Counted from the stretch's first letter, positions 41,985 to 52,613 are shown. The stretch: DNA of 64,000 nucleotides from Aminobacter aminovorans (GCF_900445235.1 NZ_UFSM01000001.1:124001-188000); one strand, 5' to 3'. Notes: generated by a model from the sequence alone, not told the origin. Made by a program: numbers and translations.

Positions 41985-43232
41985 TCAGGCGACGTTGCGC
42001 AATGCCGGCTTGCCGTCATCGGCCAGCCGCGGCTCGATGAAATTGGCGTACCATTCGATGAACTGCATGACCCCGCCCTCGTGCTCGACCGAATAGGGCC
42101 CGGGCTCGTAGGCCGGCGATTTGATGCCGAAGGCATTTTCCTCGACGATGCGGCGGTCCTGATCGTTGGTCTCGGTCCAGACATGGGTCAGTTCGGCGAG
42201 GTCGTAGTCGACGCCCTCGACGGCATCCTTGTGAACCAGCCACTTGGTGGTGACTGCCGTTTCGGTGGCGCTGATCGGCAGCACGCGGAAGGTGACGGCG
42301 TGGTCGCCGAGCACATGGTTCCAGGTGGTCGGATAGTGATAGAGCAGAAGCGTGCCGATCCTGTCGGCCGAGACGCTGTCGGAGAGATTTCGTTGCACGG
42401 CGCGCTTGCCTGATATGGTGTAGCTCACCGCATCTCGCAGCAACGGGGCGCGCGTCGCCCGGTATTGGCCGGCGGCGTCGATACGGAACTTGCTCGGCAG
42501 CCCCACCGCCTCGCACTTGGCCCAGTGCGCCAGCATTTCGGGATCGCTCTCGGCGCCGTTGACGCCGGTGACAGTTGGCGCCTCGGGGAAAGTCTTGCAC
42601 AGCTCGGGATGGTTTGCGGCGCAATGATAGCACTCGCGGTTGTTTTCCCAGACCAGCTTCCAGTTGCCCTTCTCGATGATGGTGCTTTCAAACGCGACCT
42701 TGGCCTCGCGCAACCGGTGCGGCAGAAGATAGGGCTCGACCAAAGACCGCATCGGCGCAAAGTCGGCCGGCTCGTCGGCAAGGCAGATGAAGATGTAGCC
42801 GCCGACGGTTTCGCAAGCGACCGGCTTCAGGCCAAACTGGCTCTTGTCGAAGCCTTCCGCCATCTGGCGCGCGAACAGCAGCCGGCCGTCGAGCTCATAG
42901 GTCCACTGGTGGTAGGGACAGACAAGCTTGGCCGCCGTGCCCTTTTCCGTCGCGCAGACACGGCTGCCGCGATGGCGGCAGGAATTGTGGAAGGCACGAA
43001 GCTCGCCCTTCTGGTCGCGGACAAGCACGACGGGATAGTCGCCGATCTGGACGGTGAAGAAGCTGCCCGGCTTGGCCAGTTCGCAGTCATGCCCGACAAA
43101 CAGCCAGTCGCGATACCAGATCAGCTCCATGTCGACCCGGTAGAAATCCTGGTCGGTGTAGAAGGGCTGTTCCAGGCTGAACCCGTCGCGGCGTCCGCGC
43201 AGCAGCCTCAGCATTTCGTTCTTCGTGTCCAT
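41985..43232 (-). CDS. gbcA: Rieske oxygenase, glycine betaine demethylase GbcA-like
   Basis: 415 aa. Rieske [2Fe-2S] site NSCRHRGSRVC ... CPYHQWTYELDG, and mononuclear iron site NNRECYHCAANHPELCKTFP with the two His. These are typical of the quaternary-ammonium demethylases (GbcA, stachydrine and carnitine oxygenases). With GbcB it removes a methyl group from glycine betaine as formaldehyde, giving dimethylglycine. Proline betaine is an alternative substrate. The gene is directly downstream of a cobalamin riboswitch on the same strand, 128 bases from the aptamer end to ATG 43230-43232, which has AGGACAGGA before it. Confidence 0.82.
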   Translation of the reverse strand: MDTKNEMLRLLRGRRDGFSLEQPFYTDQDFYRVDMELIWYRDWLFVGHDCELAKPGSFFTVQIGDYPVVLVRDQKGELRAFHNSCRHRGSRVCATEKGTAAKLVCPYHQWTYELDGRLLFARQMAEGFDKSQFGLKPVACETVGGYIFICLADEPADFAPMRSLVEPYLLPHRLREAKVAFESTIIEKGNWKLVWENNRECYHCAANHPELCKTFPEAPTVTGVNGAESDPEMLAHWAKCEAVGLPSKFRIDAAGQYRATRAPLLRDAVSYTISGKRAVQRNLSDSVSADRIGTLLLYHYPTTWNHVLGDHAVTFRVLPISATETAVTTKWLVHKDAVEGVDYDLAELTHVWTETNDQDRRIVEENAFGIKSPAYEPGPYSVEHEGGVMQFIEWYANFIEPRLADDGKPALRNVA

Positions 43233-43290
43233 GTCCTGTCCTCATGCCAAGGACTGAACTGGTGGTGATGTCGGGAAGAACGACTGCCCG

Positions 43291-43307
43291 GCGGACGTAG
43301 GGTCCGC
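43291..43307 (-). promoter_or_regulatory. Hairpin between cobalamin aptamer and gbcA
   Basis: GCGGAC-CCTAC-GTCCGC on the minus strand, about 55 bases past the aptamer. It could be part of the riboswitch expression platform. No U-tract follows, so a translational rather than termination mechanism is more likely. Confidence 0.4.
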
Positions 43308-43360
43308 GCAGCAACGATCCGCCTCTTGACCGCCCACCGCGATCAGTCGAGTTGTTTCAG

Positions 43361-43543
43361 GTTCAAGGCTGGTTTCCGGGCTCCGGAGCTGTCCCTTCGG
43401 ACTGTCTCGACACCTTCCCAGGCCTTCAGGCCCAGTGGTCTCCCGTCGAAACAACAAACTCCGCCACCGTTGCGGGGGCAGCGCCGGCATCTAACCGGCT
43501 TCCCAATTCTCTGCTTCGTCTCACGCGAAGCAGCACCTTGAAC
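43361..43543 (-). ncRNA. Cobalamin riboswitch upstream of gbcA
   Basis: Aptamer on the minus strand. P1 arms GTTCAAGG (43543-43536) and CCTTGAAC (43368-43361) close it. Inside are GGGAAGCCGGTTAGATGCCG, the core GCTGCCCCCGCAACGGT, CCACTGGGCCTGAAGGCCTG with GGGAAGG, and the B12-box-like GAGCCCGGAAACCAGCC. All landmarks of the AdoCbl aptamer are in order. metH ends 98 bases upstream and gbcA starts 128 bases downstream, so gbcAB is the controlled unit. Confidence 0.93.
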
Positions 43544-43641
43544 ATGTCTGATCAGACCACGGAAAGCTGGCCGGACACGAGCACGAAAACGACACCGGCT
43601 CAGCGCAAAGGCGACAGAGCCCCTGTGATATCATTGTGTTG

Positions 43642-46600
43642 CTATTCGGCCGCCTGGGCGTATGAGGCCGGTATGTAGTTGAGGATCGGCCCGAGCCAGC
43701 GTTCGACTTCGGCGATGGTCATGTCCTTGCGCCGGGCATAGTCCTCGACCTGGTCGCGCTCGATCTTGGCGACGCCGAAATAGTAGCTCTCGGGATGCGC
43801 CAGATAGATGCCCGAGACCGAGGAGCCCGGCCACATCGCCATGCTCTCGGTCAGGCTGACACTGGCGTTTTTCTCAGCGTCGAGCAGGCGGAACAGCGTC
43901 ACCTTTTCGGTATGGTCGGGCTGGGCCGGATAGCCCGGCGCCGGGCGGATGCCACGATAGGGCTCGCCGATCAGCTCATCCGGCGCCAGGCTTTCATCGG
44001 GTGCGTAACCCCAGAACTCCTTGCGCACCTTCTCGTGCATGCGCTCGGCAAAAGCCTCGGCGAAGCGGTCGGCCAGCGCCTTGACCATGATCGAGGAATA
44101 ATCGTCGTTGGCACGTTCGAAGCGTTCGGCGATCGCCACTTCCTCGATGCCGGCGGTCACCACAAAGCCGCCGAGATAGTCCGGCTTGCCGCTGTCGAGC
44201 GGAGCGATGAAATCGGCCAGTGCGACATTGGCCTTGCCGTCGCGCTTGGTCAGTTGCTGGCGCAGGGTGAAGAAGGTGCCAAGTTCCTTTTTACGCGCCT
44301 CGTCGGTGAACAGCCTGACGTCGTCGCCGACTGAATGAGCCGGCCAGAAGCCAATGACGGCCTTGGGCGCGAACCACTTCTCGTCGATGATCTTCTTCAG
44401 CATCGCCTGCGCGTCCTCGAACAGCTGGCGGGCCGCGGCACCTTGCTTCTCGTCATCGAGGATCTTGGGGTAACGGCCCTTGAGCTCCCAGGTCTGGAAG
44501 AACGGCGTCCAGTCGATATAGCGGGCAAGCTCGGCCAGATCCCAGCCTTCGAAAACCCTGGTGCCGAGGAAGGACGGCTTCGGCGGCGTGTAGGACACCC
44601 AGTCGACCTTGTGCGCATTGGCACGCGCCTTGGCCAGCGGCAGGCGTTGCTTGTCGGCCTCCGAGCGGTGATGGGCGTCGGCGACCTTCTGGTATTCAGC
44701 CTGAATGGTTTCGACGTAGCCGCCCTTGGCCTCCGACGACAACAGATTGGACACCACGCCGACCGCACGGCTGGCGTCGGTGACGTAGACGGTCTGGCCG
44801 CTCGAATAGCGCGGATGGATCTTCACCGCCGTATGGACGCGGCTGGTGGTGGCACCACCGATGAGCAACGGAATGTCGAAACCTTCGCGCTCCATTTCGG
44901 CAGCGACATGCGCCATCTCGTCGAGCGACGGCGTGATCAGGCCGGAAAGGCCGATGATGTCGACCTTTTCGTCCCTGGCGACCTGCAGGATCTTGGTTGC
45001 CGGCACCATGACGCCGAGGTCGATGATCTCGTAATTGTTGCAGGCGAGCACGACACCGACGATGTTCTTGCCGATATCGTGGACGTCGCCTTTGACCGTC
45101 GCCATCAGGATCTTGCCGGCGGTCTGGCGTTCGCCATTGTCGATGCCATTGGCGGCGTTGGCGAGCTTCTCCGCCTCCATGTGCGGCAGGAGACCTGCAA
45201 CGGCCTGCTTCATGACGCGGGCCGACTTGACCACCTGCGGCAGGAACATCTTGCCAGCGCCGAACAGGTCGCCAACGACGTTCATGCCGGCCATCAGCGG
45301 GCCCTCGATGACATGCAGCGGGCGCTCCGCCCTCAGCCGCGCCTCGTCGGTGTCGGCATCGATGAACTCGGTAATGCCATTGACCAGCGCGTGGCTGATG
45401 CGCTGTTCGACCGGCCAATCACGCCAGGCGAGATCGCGTTCCTTGGCTTCCTTGCCAGCGGTGCCCTTGTAGCGTTCCGCCAGTTCCAGCAACCGCTCGG
45501 TGGCGGTGCCGCCGGCCTTGGGCGCGCGGTTGAGCACAACGTCCTCGCAGGCCTCGCGCAGCTCCGGGTCGATCGATTCGTAGACGGCGAGCTGGCCGGC
45601 ATTGACGATGCCCATGTCCATGCCGACCTGGATGCAGTGGTAGAGGAACACGGCATGCATGGCCTCGCGCACCGGCTCATTGCCGCGGAACGAGAACGAC
45701 AGGTTCGACACGCCGCCCGAGATATGGACATGCGGCAGGGTCTCGGTGATCTCCCGCGTCGCCTCGATGAAGTCGACGCCGTAATTGTCGTGCTCCTCGA
45801 TGCCGGTGGCGACGGCGAAGATGTTGGGATCGAAGATGATGTCTTCGGGCGCGAAGCCGGCCTGCTCGGTCAAAAGCTTGTAGGCGCGGGTGCAGATCTC
45901 GACCTTGCGCGCCTTGGTGTCAGCCTGGCCCTGCTCGTCGAATGCCATGACGACGACGGCGGCACCATAGGCGCGGCAGAGCCTGGCGTGATGCAGGAAG
46001 GCCTCTTCGCCTTCCTTCATCGAGATCGAGTTGACGATCGGCTTGCCCTGGACGCATTTCAGCCCGGCCTCGATCACCTCCCATTTCGAGCTGTCGATCA
46101 TGACAGGCACACGCGCAATGTCAGGCTCGGCGGCGATCAGGTTGAGATATTCGACCATCGCCTTCTTCGAGTCGATCAGGCCCTCATCCATGTTGATGTC
46201 GATGATCTGGGCGCCGTTGACGACCTGGTCGCGGGCGACATCAAGGGCGGCGGCGTAGTCGCCGGCAGTCACCAGTTTGCGGAACTTGGCCGAGCCGGTG
46301 ACGTTGGTGCGTTCGCCGACATTGACGAAAGGAATCTCGTCGGTGAGCGTGAACGGCTCGAGACCCGACAGGCGCATCTGCGGCTTGAGTTCCGGCACCT
46401 GGCGCGGCGGATACTTGGCAACAGCCTGCGCGATGGCGCGGATATGCTCGGGTGTCGAGCCACAGCAACCACCGACGATGTTGATGAAGCCTTCGCGTGC
46501 GAACTCCTCGACCTGGGCGGCCATGAATTCGGGGCTCTCGTCATACTGGCCGAAGGCGTTGGGCAGGCCGGCATTGGGATAGGCGCAGATGAAGGTCTCG

Positions 46601-47451
46601 GCGACATCGGACAGCTCGGCCAGATGCGGGCGCATGGCGGCAGCGCCAAGCGCGCAGTTGAGCCCGACCGTGAACGGGTCGGCATGGCGGATGGAGTTCC
46701 AGAAAGCGGACGGCGTCTGGCCCGACAGGGTGCGGCCGGACAGGTCGGTGATGGTGCCCGAAATCATCACCGGCAGGCGCACGCCCTTTTCGATGAATAT
46801 CTCGTCGCAGGCAAAGATCGCCGCCTTGGCGTTGAGCGTGTCGAAGATGGTCTCGATCAGGATGATGTCGGCGCCACCGTCGATCAGGCCGCGCAGCTGT
46901 TCGCCGTAGGCGATGCGCAAGTCGTCGAAGGTGACAGCGCGATAGCCGGGATTGTTGACGTCTGGCGAGATCGAGGCGGTGCGGTTGGTCGGCCCGAGTG
47001 CTCCTGCAACGAAACGACGCTTGCCGTCCTCCTGCTGGGCGCGGATTGCGGCGCGGCGGACCAGCCGCGCACCATCGCGGTTGAGCTCGTAGACCATGTC
47101 CTCCATGCCGTAGTCGGCCTGGGCGATGGAGGTCGACGAAAAGGTGTTGGTCTCGATGATGTCGGCGCCGGCGATGGCGTATTTGTAGTGGATCTCCTCG
47201 ATCGCCTTGGGCTGCGACAGGATCAGAAGGTCGTTGTTGCCCTGCTGATGGCAGGCGCAACCGGTGAACTTATCGCCGCGGAAATGGTCCTCGTTGAAGC
47301 CCAGGCCCTGGATCTGCGTGCCCATCGCGCCATCGAGGATCAGGATGCGTTCGCGCGCCGCAGCTTTCAGCGCCGCAAGCACCTCCGAGCCGTCGGGCTT
47401 GGCGGCAACCGACCCAAACAGGGCGTCGAGCGAGGTGGCGTTTTGCGACAC
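43642..47451 (-). CDS. metH: B12-dependent methionine synthase MetH
   Basis: 1269-aa modular enzyme transferring methyl from methyltetrahydrofolate to homocysteine. In order: homocysteine/Zn domain ([26 protein letters not shown]), folate-binding barrel ([34 protein letters not shown]), B12 cap and Rossmann domain with the lower-ligand motif [20 protein letters not shown], and the AdoMet activation domain ([11 protein letters not shown] near the C-terminus). Full length for the family. A 20-base palindrome of SahR type lies 34-53 bases before ATG 47451. No riboswitch precedes it. Confidence 0.97.
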   Translation of the reverse strand: MSQNATSLDALFGSVAAKPDGSEVLAALKAAARERILILDGAMGTQIQGLGFNEDHFRGDKFTGCACHQQGNNDLLILSQPKAIEEIHYKYAIAGADIIETNTFSSTSIAQADYGMEDMVYELNRDGARLVRRAAIRAQQEDGKRRFVAGALGPTNRTASISPDVNNPGYRAVTFDDLRIAYGEQLRGLIDGGADIILIETIFDTLNAKAAIFACDEIFIEKGVRLPVMISGTITDLSGRTLSGQTPSAFWNSIRHADPFTVGLNCALGAAAMRPHLAELSDVAETFICAYPNAGLPNAFGQYDESPEFMAAQVEEFAREGFINIVGGCCGSTPEHIRAIAQAVAKYPPRQVPELKPQMRLSGLEPFTLTDEIPFVNVGERTNVTGSAKFRKLVTAGDYAAALDVARDQVVNGAQIIDINMDEGLIDSKKAMVEYLNLIAAEPDIARVPVMIDSSKWEVIEAGLKCVQGKPIVNSISMKEGEEAFLHHARLCRAYGAAVVVMAFDEQGQADTKARKVEICTRAYKLLTEQAGFAPEDIIFDPNIFAVATGIEEHDNYGVDFIEATREITETLPHVHISGGVSNLSFSFRGNEPVREAMHAVFLYHCIQVGMDMGIVNAGQLAVYESIDPELREACEDVVLNRAPKAGGTATERLLELAERYKGTAGKEAKERDLAWRDWPVEQRISHALVNGITEFIDADTDEARLRAERPLHVIEGPLMAGMNVVGDLFGAGKMFLPQVVKSARVMKQAVAGLLPHMEAEKLANAANGIDNGERQTAGKILMATVKGDVHDIGKNIVGVVLACNNYEIIDLGVMVPATKILQVARDEKVDIIGLSGLITPSLDEMAHVAAEMEREGFDIPLLIGGATTSRVHTAVKIHPRYSSGQTVYVTDASRAVGVVSNLLSSEAKGGYVETIQAEYQKVADAHHRSEADKQRLPLAKARANAHKVDWVSYTPPKPSFLGTRVFEGWDLAELARYIDWTPFFQTWELKGRYPKILDDEKQGAAARQLFEDAQAMLKKIIDEKWFAPKAVIGFWPAHSVGDDVRLFTDEARKKELGTFFTLRQQLTKRDGKANVALADFIAPLDSGKPDYLGGFVVTAGIEEVAIAERFERANDDYSSIMVKALADRFAEAFAERMHEKVRKEFWGYAPDESLAPDELIGEPYRGIRPAPGYPAQPDHTEKVTLFRLLDAEKNASVSLTESMAMWPGSSVSGIYLAHPESYYFGVAKIERDQVEDYARRKDMTIAEVERWLGPILNYIPASYAQAAE

Positions 47452-47484
47452 TTTTCATCCTTTCGGCGACAAAGCCGTCAGGTC

Positions 47485-47504
47485 ACATAAAGACATCTTT
47501 ATGT
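47485..47504. promoter_or_regulatory. SahR-like operator before metH
   Basis: Perfect inverted repeat ACATAAAGACATCTTTATGT (8-bp arms, 4-base centre). In proteobacteria, methionine-cycle genes are controlled by the ArsR-family SahR regulator binding AT-rich palindromes of this general form; I assign it by resemblance and location only. Confidence 0.55.
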
Positions 47505-47550
47505 CAATATGTCGAGCACGCATTTGCCGCCGCGGACGGCGCCGCCGCAG

Positions 47551-48309
47551 CTAGTCCGGGCGCTTCAGCAGGTAGGTATCCATGATCCAGCCTTTGTCTG
47601 CGCGTGCCTGGGCGCGGATGCGCTCGATGTCGCCGACAACCTCGCGCAGCTTGCCCGACACCAGAATCTCGTCTGATGTGCCGACATAAGCGCCCCACCA
47701 GATGTCGAGATCGCCATCGAGGCGGTCGAAAGCGCCTTCTCCGTCGAGCATGACGACGACGCTGTCGGCATTGTTGGGAAAGCCCTCAGTTAGCTTGCGG
47801 CCGGTGGTGATGGCGATGGACTGGCCGATCTTGTTGAGCGCGACTTTGTGCTGGGCGGCGAGCGCCTGGACGCTCGATATTCCGGGGATGACATCATATT
47901 CGAGCTCGAAGCCGCCTTTGGCCTGCAACCGGTCGAGAATGCGCATGGTGCTGTCGTAAAGCGTCGGATCGCCCCAGACGAGGAAGGCGCCGCACTCATC
48001 CTCTTCAAGTTCTTCCATCAGCAGCTGTTGGTAGACGTCCTCGACCGCATCGTGCCAAGCCGAGACGGCAGCGCCATAATCCTCCATCGCCGGCCTGCGG
48101 CGAGGCACGTCGAACCCGACGGTGCGGTAGCTCTGGTCGCGGATGAAGCGTTCGCAGATCTCGCGCCTGACACGCGCCAGCCCGTCCTTCTCGATACCCT
48201 TGTCGGGGACGAAAAAGACGTTGACACGGTTGAGCGCATCGACCGCCTGGATGGTGACATAGTCGGGATTGCCGGCGCCGATGCCGATGACAAGTATTTT
48301 TCGCTTCAT
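47551..48309 (-). CDS. cobF: Precorrin-6A synthase (deacetylating) CobF
   Basis: 252-aa SAM-dependent methyltransferase of the aerobic cobalamin pathway; it methylates precorrin-5 at C1 with loss of acetate. Tetrapyrrole-methylase signature ILVIGIGAGNPDYVTIQAVD at the N-terminus, FFVPDKG, DYGAAVSAWH, GAFLVWGDPTLYDS and VIPGISSVQALAA. It stands apart from any cob operon in this window, between metH and nrdB, all B12-related. Its start overlaps the stop of a small upstream frame by four bases. Confidence 0.95.
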   Translation of the reverse strand: MKRKILVIGIGAGNPDYVTIQAVDALNRVNVFFVPDKGIEKDGLARVRREICERFIRDQSYRTVGFDVPRRRPAMEDYGAAVSAWHDAVEDVYQQLLMEELEEDECGAFLVWGDPTLYDSTMRILDRLQAKGGFELEYDVIPGISSVQALAAQHKVALNKIGQSIAITTGRKLTEGFPNNADSVVVMLDGEGAFDRLDGDLDIWWGAYVGTSDEILVSGKLREVVGDIERIRAQARADKGWIMDTYLLKRPD

Positions 48310-48479
48310 GACGACATGGCCCTGCCGCCGGCAGTGCCACGGCCAAGCTCGGCGGCGAGGTCGAGGAACAATTGCCTGAGCTGGCGCGGCCCCGGATGCC
48401 CACCGCCATACTCGGCCAGGCGATTGGCCTGCCGCGACGCCGCCTCGCGTAGATTGCCGTCCTCAGGTTGGGCGATCAC
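48306..48479 (-). CDS. Possible small protein coupled to cobF
   Basis: 57 codons from GTG 48477-48479, ending in TGA that overlaps the cobF ATG (ATGA). Composition is like a real protein (REAASRQANRLAEYGGGHPG, RQLRQLFLDLAAELGRG), helical and amphipathic, with the tight coupling seen elsewhere here. No family recognised. Could be only a leader that couples translation. Confidence 0.45.
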   Translation of the reverse strand: MIAQPEDGNLREAASRQANRLAEYGGGHPGPRQLRQLFLDLAAELGRGTAGGRAMSS

Positions 48480-48539
48480 ATGCCAGGAACACCTGTTCGG
48501 GTTCGGGCATGACCGGCGCGACGGTGGCGCGGTTCCAGT

Positions 48540-49658
48540 TCAGTCCCATGCCAGCGCTCCGCCATTCTGGTATTCGATGACACGGGTCTCGAAGAAGTTC
48601 TTCTCCTTCTTGAGGTCCATCGCCTCCGACATCCATGGGAACGGATTCTCGACCTCGGCGAAGACCGGCTGCAAGCCGAGCTGGGCGCAGCGCCGGTTGG
48701 CGATGAAGTGCATGTAGGTTTCGCAAAGCGCTGCATTGAGCCCAAGGAAACCGCGCGGCATCGTATCACGGCCATACGAGGCCTCGAGCTCGGCCGCCGT
48801 GCGGATCATGCCGCGGATCTCGTCCCGGAACGCCGCCGTCCACAGATGCGGGTTCTCGTGCTTGATCTGGTTGATGACATCGATGCCGAAGTTGAGATGG
48901 ATCGACTCGTCGCGCAGGATGTACTGATACTGCTCGGCGATGCCGACCATCTTGTTGCGCCGGCCGAGCGACAGGATCTGGGCAAAGCCGGTGTAGAACC
49001 ACATGCCCTCGAAGATGACGTAGAAGGCGACGAGGTCGCGCATGAAGGCCTGGTCGGTCTCGGGCGTGCCGGTGCGGAAATCCGGATCGTCGAGATGCTG
49101 GGTGTGCTTCAGCGCCCACGCCGCCTTGTCGGTGATCGACGGCACCTCGCGGTACATGTTGAACAGTTCGCCCTCGTCCAGGCTGAGGCTCTCGACGATG
49201 TACTGGAAGGTGTGGGTGTGGACCGCCTCCTCGAAGGCCTGGCGCAGCAGATATTGCCGGCATTCAGGATTGGTCAGATGGCGGTAGATCGCCAGCACGA
49301 TGTTGTTGGCAACCAGGCTCTCCGAAGCGGCGAAGAAACCGAGATTGCGCTTGATCATGCGCCTTTCGTCGTCGGTCAGCCCGTCTTTCGACTTCCACAA
49401 GGCGATGTCGGCCTGCATCGACACTTCGGTCGGCATCCAGTGATTGTTGCAGCCGGCGAGATACTTCTCCCAGGCCCAGCGGTATTTGAGCGGCAGAAGC
49501 TGGTTGACGTCGGCACGCGCATTGATCATGCGCTTGTCGTCGACGCGGACGCGGCCGCCGCCGCGCTCGATCGCGCCGAGCCCGGTGGCGTCGGCGACAG
49601 GTGCACCGGCAAGTGGCGGGACGATGGGTGTGGACTTCGGTTCGGACCAGTCGAGCAT
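48540..49658 (-). CDS. nrdB: Ribonucleotide reductase small subunit, class Ic type
   Basis: 372-aa radical-generating subunit. Metal ligands: Glu113 in [12 protein letters not shown], Glu144 and His147 in [17 protein letters not shown], and Glu/His in the later helix [10 protein letters not shown]. The residue at the radical-tyrosine place, four after His147, is Phe151, and the first ligand is Glu rather than Asp. Both are hallmarks of the Chlamydia-type class Ic R2 that uses a Mn/Fe cofactor instead of a tyrosyl radical. C-terminus [20 protein letters not shown] and [11 protein letters not shown] fits subunit binding. 69 bases after nrdA, one operon under the cobalamin riboswitch. Confidence 0.94.
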   Translation of the reverse strand: MLDWSEPKSTPIVPPLAGAPVADATGLGAIERGGGRVRVDDKRMINARADVNQLLPLKYRWAWEKYLAGCNNHWMPTEVSMQADIALWKSKDGLTDDERRMIKRNLGFFAASESLVANNIVLAIYRHLTNPECRQYLLRQAFEEAVHTHTFQYIVESLSLDEGELFNMYREVPSITDKAAWALKHTQHLDDPDFRTGTPETDQAFMRDLVAFYVIFEGMWFYTGFAQILSLGRRNKMVGIAEQYQYILRDESIHLNFGIDVINQIKHENPHLWTAAFRDEIRGMIRTAAELEASYGRDTMPRGFLGLNAALCETYMHFIANRRCAQLGLQPVFAEVENPFPWMSEAMDLKKEKNFFETRVIEYQNGGALAWD

Positions 49659-49727
49659 TTTCGTTTTCCTTGATTTGTTCTGCGCCCTCGGCGCTACGGC
49701 GCCCGCGTTGACGGCTTTCGATGATGT

Positions 49728-52613
49728 CTACTGGCAGGCTTCGCATTCGGGATCGTCGATGGCGCAGGCTTTGCCCCAGGCAGCATCGGCGTTGACGACG
49801 ATTGGCGCGGACGCTGTCATGGTGACGGCGGACACCGAATTCAGTCTGCCGTCGGTGCCCTTCAGCGTCGATTTCTCGACATGAGAGGCCGAGCGCGAGC
49901 GCAGGTAGTAGGTCGTCTTCAAGCCCTTGTTCCAGGCCAGACGATAGAGCGCGTCGAGCTTCTTGCCGCTCGGATTGGCGATGTAGAGATTGAGCGACTG
50001 GGCCTGGTCGATCCACTTCTGCCGGCGCGACGCCGCCTCGATCAGCCAGGCACTGTCGATCTCGAAAGCAGTGGCGAACAGCGCCTTGAGATCGTCGGGG
50101 ATGCGGTCGATCTGGCCGATCGAGCCGTCGAAATATTTGAGGTCGGAGACCATGACCTCGTCCCACAGGCCGCGCGCCTTGAGCTCATGCACCAGTGCTG
50201 CGTTGACCACGGTGAAGTCGCCGGACATGTTCGATTTGACGAACAGGTTCTGGTAGGCCGGCTCGATCGACTGCGCCACGCCGCAGATGTTGGAGATGGT
50301 TGCCGTCGGCGCGATCGCCATGGTGTTGGAGTTGCGCATGCCGGTCTTGCTGACGCGCTTGCGCAAGGCATCCCAGTCGAGCGTCGAGCCCCGGTCCATG
50401 TCGACGCCGGGGCGCGCCTTGGCCAGCAGGTCGATGGAATCGATCGGCAGGATGCCCTTCGACCACAGCGAACCGTCGAAGCTCGGATAACGGCCGCGCT
50501 CGGCGGCGAGGTCGCAGGATGCCGAGATCGCGTTGTAGGAGATCGCCTCCATGCTGGCGTCGGCGAAGGCCACCGCCTGATCGGAGGCATAGGGGATCTT
50601 CAGCACCTGCAAGGCATCCTGGAAACCCATCATGCCGAGGCCGACCGGGCGATGCTGCAGGTTCGAGCGCCTGGCTTCGGGAATGGTGTAGAAATTGATG
50701 TCGATGACATTGTCGAGCATGCGCATCGCCGTCTTTACGGTGCGAGCCAGACGGTCGAGGTCGAGACCTTCAGCGCCGATGTGATTGGCGAGATTGACCG
50801 AGCCGAGATTGCAGACTGCCACTTCGTCCTTCGAGGTGTTGAGGGCGATTTCGGTGCACAGGTTCGACGAATGCACGACGCCGATGTGGCTCTGCGGCGA
50901 GCGGATATTGCAGGGATCCTTGAAGGTGATCCAGGGATGCCCGGTTTCAAACAGCATCGTCAGCATCCTGCGCCACAGGTCGAGCGCCCGGACCTTGCGG
51001 AACACCTTGATGCCACCGGCCAGAGCCTTTGCCTCGTAGGCTTCGTAGGCCGCCTTGAAGGCCGTGCCATAGAGATCGTGCAGGTCGGGCGTTTCATCGG
51101 GCGAAAACAGCGTCCATTCGCCATCGGCCTCGACCCGCTCCATGAACAGGTCCGGCACCCAGTTGGCGGTGTTCATGTCGTGGGTGCGGCGGCGGTCGTC
51201 GCCGGTGTTCTTCCTGAGGTCAAGGAATTCCTCGATGTCGACATGCCAGGTCTCGAGATAGGCGCAGACAGCACCCTTGCGTTTGCCACCCTGATTGACG
51301 GCGATCGCCGTGTCGTTGGCCACCTTCAGGAACGGCACCACACCCTGGCTCTCGCCATTGGTGCCCTTGATGTGGGCGCCGAGGCCACGCACCGGGGTCC
51401 AGTCATTGCCGAGCCCACCGGAATATTTGGCGAGCAGCGCATTGTCCTTCACCGCCTTGAAGATGCCGTCGAGATCGTCGGCGACGGTGGTGAGGAAACA
51501 GGACGACAATTGCGGGCGTAGCGTGCCGGAGTTGAACAAAGTCGGCGTCGAGGCCATGAAATCGAAGGACGACAACAGGTCATAGAACTCGATTGCGCGG
51601 CTCTCGCGGTCGATCTCGCGGCCTGCCAGGCCCATCGCCACCCGCATGAAGAAGGCCTGCGGCAGTTCGAAACGCTTGCCCCTGCTGTGCAGGAAGTAGC
51701 GATCATAAAGCGTCTGCAGACCAAGATACTGGAACTGCAGATCGCGCTCGGGTTTTAGCGCGGCACTCAGCCTGGCAAGGTCGAAACGGCCAAGTTCGGG
51801 GTCGATCAATTCAGCCTTGATGCCGGTGGCGATGAAGGCGGAAAAATAGGTGGCATAACGCGCGGTCATTTCGGCCTGGGTGGCCTGCTCGGGCCTGCCG
51901 GAGACGAAGCTCAGTGCCTCACGCCGCAGCCGGTCCAGCAACAGCCGCGCGCTGACGAAGGCGTAGTTCGGCTCGGTTTCGACAAGCGTACGCGCGGACA
52001 GGATCGGCGCCAGCGAAAGCTCGTCCACGGTGATGCCGTCATAGAGATTGCGCCTCGTCTCGGCCAGGATGGCATCCGCCGAGACCGCCTCTAGTCCGGC
52101 GCAGGCCTCATCGACGATACGGGCCAGACGCCTCTCATCCAGCGGCGCCAGGCTGCCGTCATCGGCCTTGACCTGGAGCGCCGGTGCGGCGACTTCGACC
52201 GACGCGACCTTGGCGGCAGCGCGTTCGCGTGCACGTTCCTCTCGGTAAAGTACATAGGCGCGGGCGACCTTGTGGTGCTCGGAGCGCATCAGCGCCAGTT
52301 CGACCTGGTCCTGGATTTCTTCGATGTGGAAGATGCGGCCCGTGTCGGCCCGGCGCGTCAGTGCGGCCAACACTTGCCCGGCCAGCTCCTCGACGAGGTC
52401 GTGGACGCGGCGCGAACCTGCAGCCACCGAACCCTCGGCGGCGAGAAACGCCTTGGTCAGCGCCACAGTGATCTTGGTCGCGTCGAACGGCGTCACCGAG
52501 CCGTTGCGCCGGATGACACGGTAGCCAGGCTCGGACGCGGTCTCGGAACCGTGGCTGAGGGCGGACAGAATCCTGTCGGTTCCGCTTGATAGAATGGTAG
52601 AAGTCGCCGGCAT
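49728..52613 (-). CDS. nrdA: Ribonucleotide reductase large subunit NrdA
   Basis: 961-aa catalytic subunit reducing ribonucleoside diphosphates. The N-terminus carries one clear ATP-cone (IRRNGSVTPFDATKITVALT to about residue 115) and a second cone-like repeat (KADDGSLAPLDERRLARIVD), an extended regulatory region as in class Ic enzymes. Catalytic domain: SCFLTTVADDLDGIF, NLCTEIALN, KRKGAVCAYLETWHVDIEEF, MAIAPTATISNICG. The C-terminal thiol pair is in DPECEACQ. ATG 52611-52613 is preferred (GGGGA five bases before it); ATG 52614-52616 is adjacent. Expression is expected to fall when AdoCbl is high. Confidence 0.95.
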   Translation of the reverse strand: MPATSTILSSGTDRILSALSHGSETASEPGYRVIRRNGSVTPFDATKITVALTKAFLAAEGSVAAGSRRVHDLVEELAGQVLAALTRRADTGRIFHIEEIQDQVELALMRSEHHKVARAYVLYREERARERAAAKVASVEVAAPALQVKADDGSLAPLDERRLARIVDEACAGLEAVSADAILAETRRNLYDGITVDELSLAPILSARTLVETEPNYAFVSARLLLDRLRREALSFVSGRPEQATQAEMTARYATYFSAFIATGIKAELIDPELGRFDLARLSAALKPERDLQFQYLGLQTLYDRYFLHSRGKRFELPQAFFMRVAMGLAGREIDRESRAIEFYDLLSSFDFMASTPTLFNSGTLRPQLSSCFLTTVADDLDGIFKAVKDNALLAKYSGGLGNDWTPVRGLGAHIKGTNGESQGVVPFLKVANDTAIAVNQGGKRKGAVCAYLETWHVDIEEFLDLRKNTGDDRRRTHDMNTANWVPDLFMERVEADGEWTLFSPDETPDLHDLYGTAFKAAYEAYEAKALAGGIKVFRKVRALDLWRRMLTMLFETGHPWITFKDPCNIRSPQSHIGVVHSSNLCTEIALNTSKDEVAVCNLGSVNLANHIGAEGLDLDRLARTVKTAMRMLDNVIDINFYTIPEARRSNLQHRPVGLGMMGFQDALQVLKIPYASDQAVAFADASMEAISYNAISASCDLAAERGRYPSFDGSLWSKGILPIDSIDLLAKARPGVDMDRGSTLDWDALRKRVSKTGMRNSNTMAIAPTATISNICGVAQSIEPAYQNLFVKSNMSGDFTVVNAALVHELKARGLWDEVMVSDLKYFDGSIGQIDRIPDDLKALFATAFEIDSAWLIEAASRRQKWIDQAQSLNLYIANPSGKKLDALYRLAWNKGLKTTYYLRSRSASHVEKSTLKGTDGRLNSVSAVTMTASAPIVVNADAAWGKACAIDDPECEACQ

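Noticed and set aside
43361..43543. Cobalamin riboswitch as regulator of metH
   Set aside because: It is transcribed in the same direction as metH but lies after the metH stop codon, so it cannot control metH.
44335..47490. Open frame of about 1050 codons on the plus strand opposite metH
   Set aside because: It mirrors metH codon by codon, is rich in Asp/Arg/Val/Gly typical of antisense frames in GC-rich DNA, and has no family resemblance.
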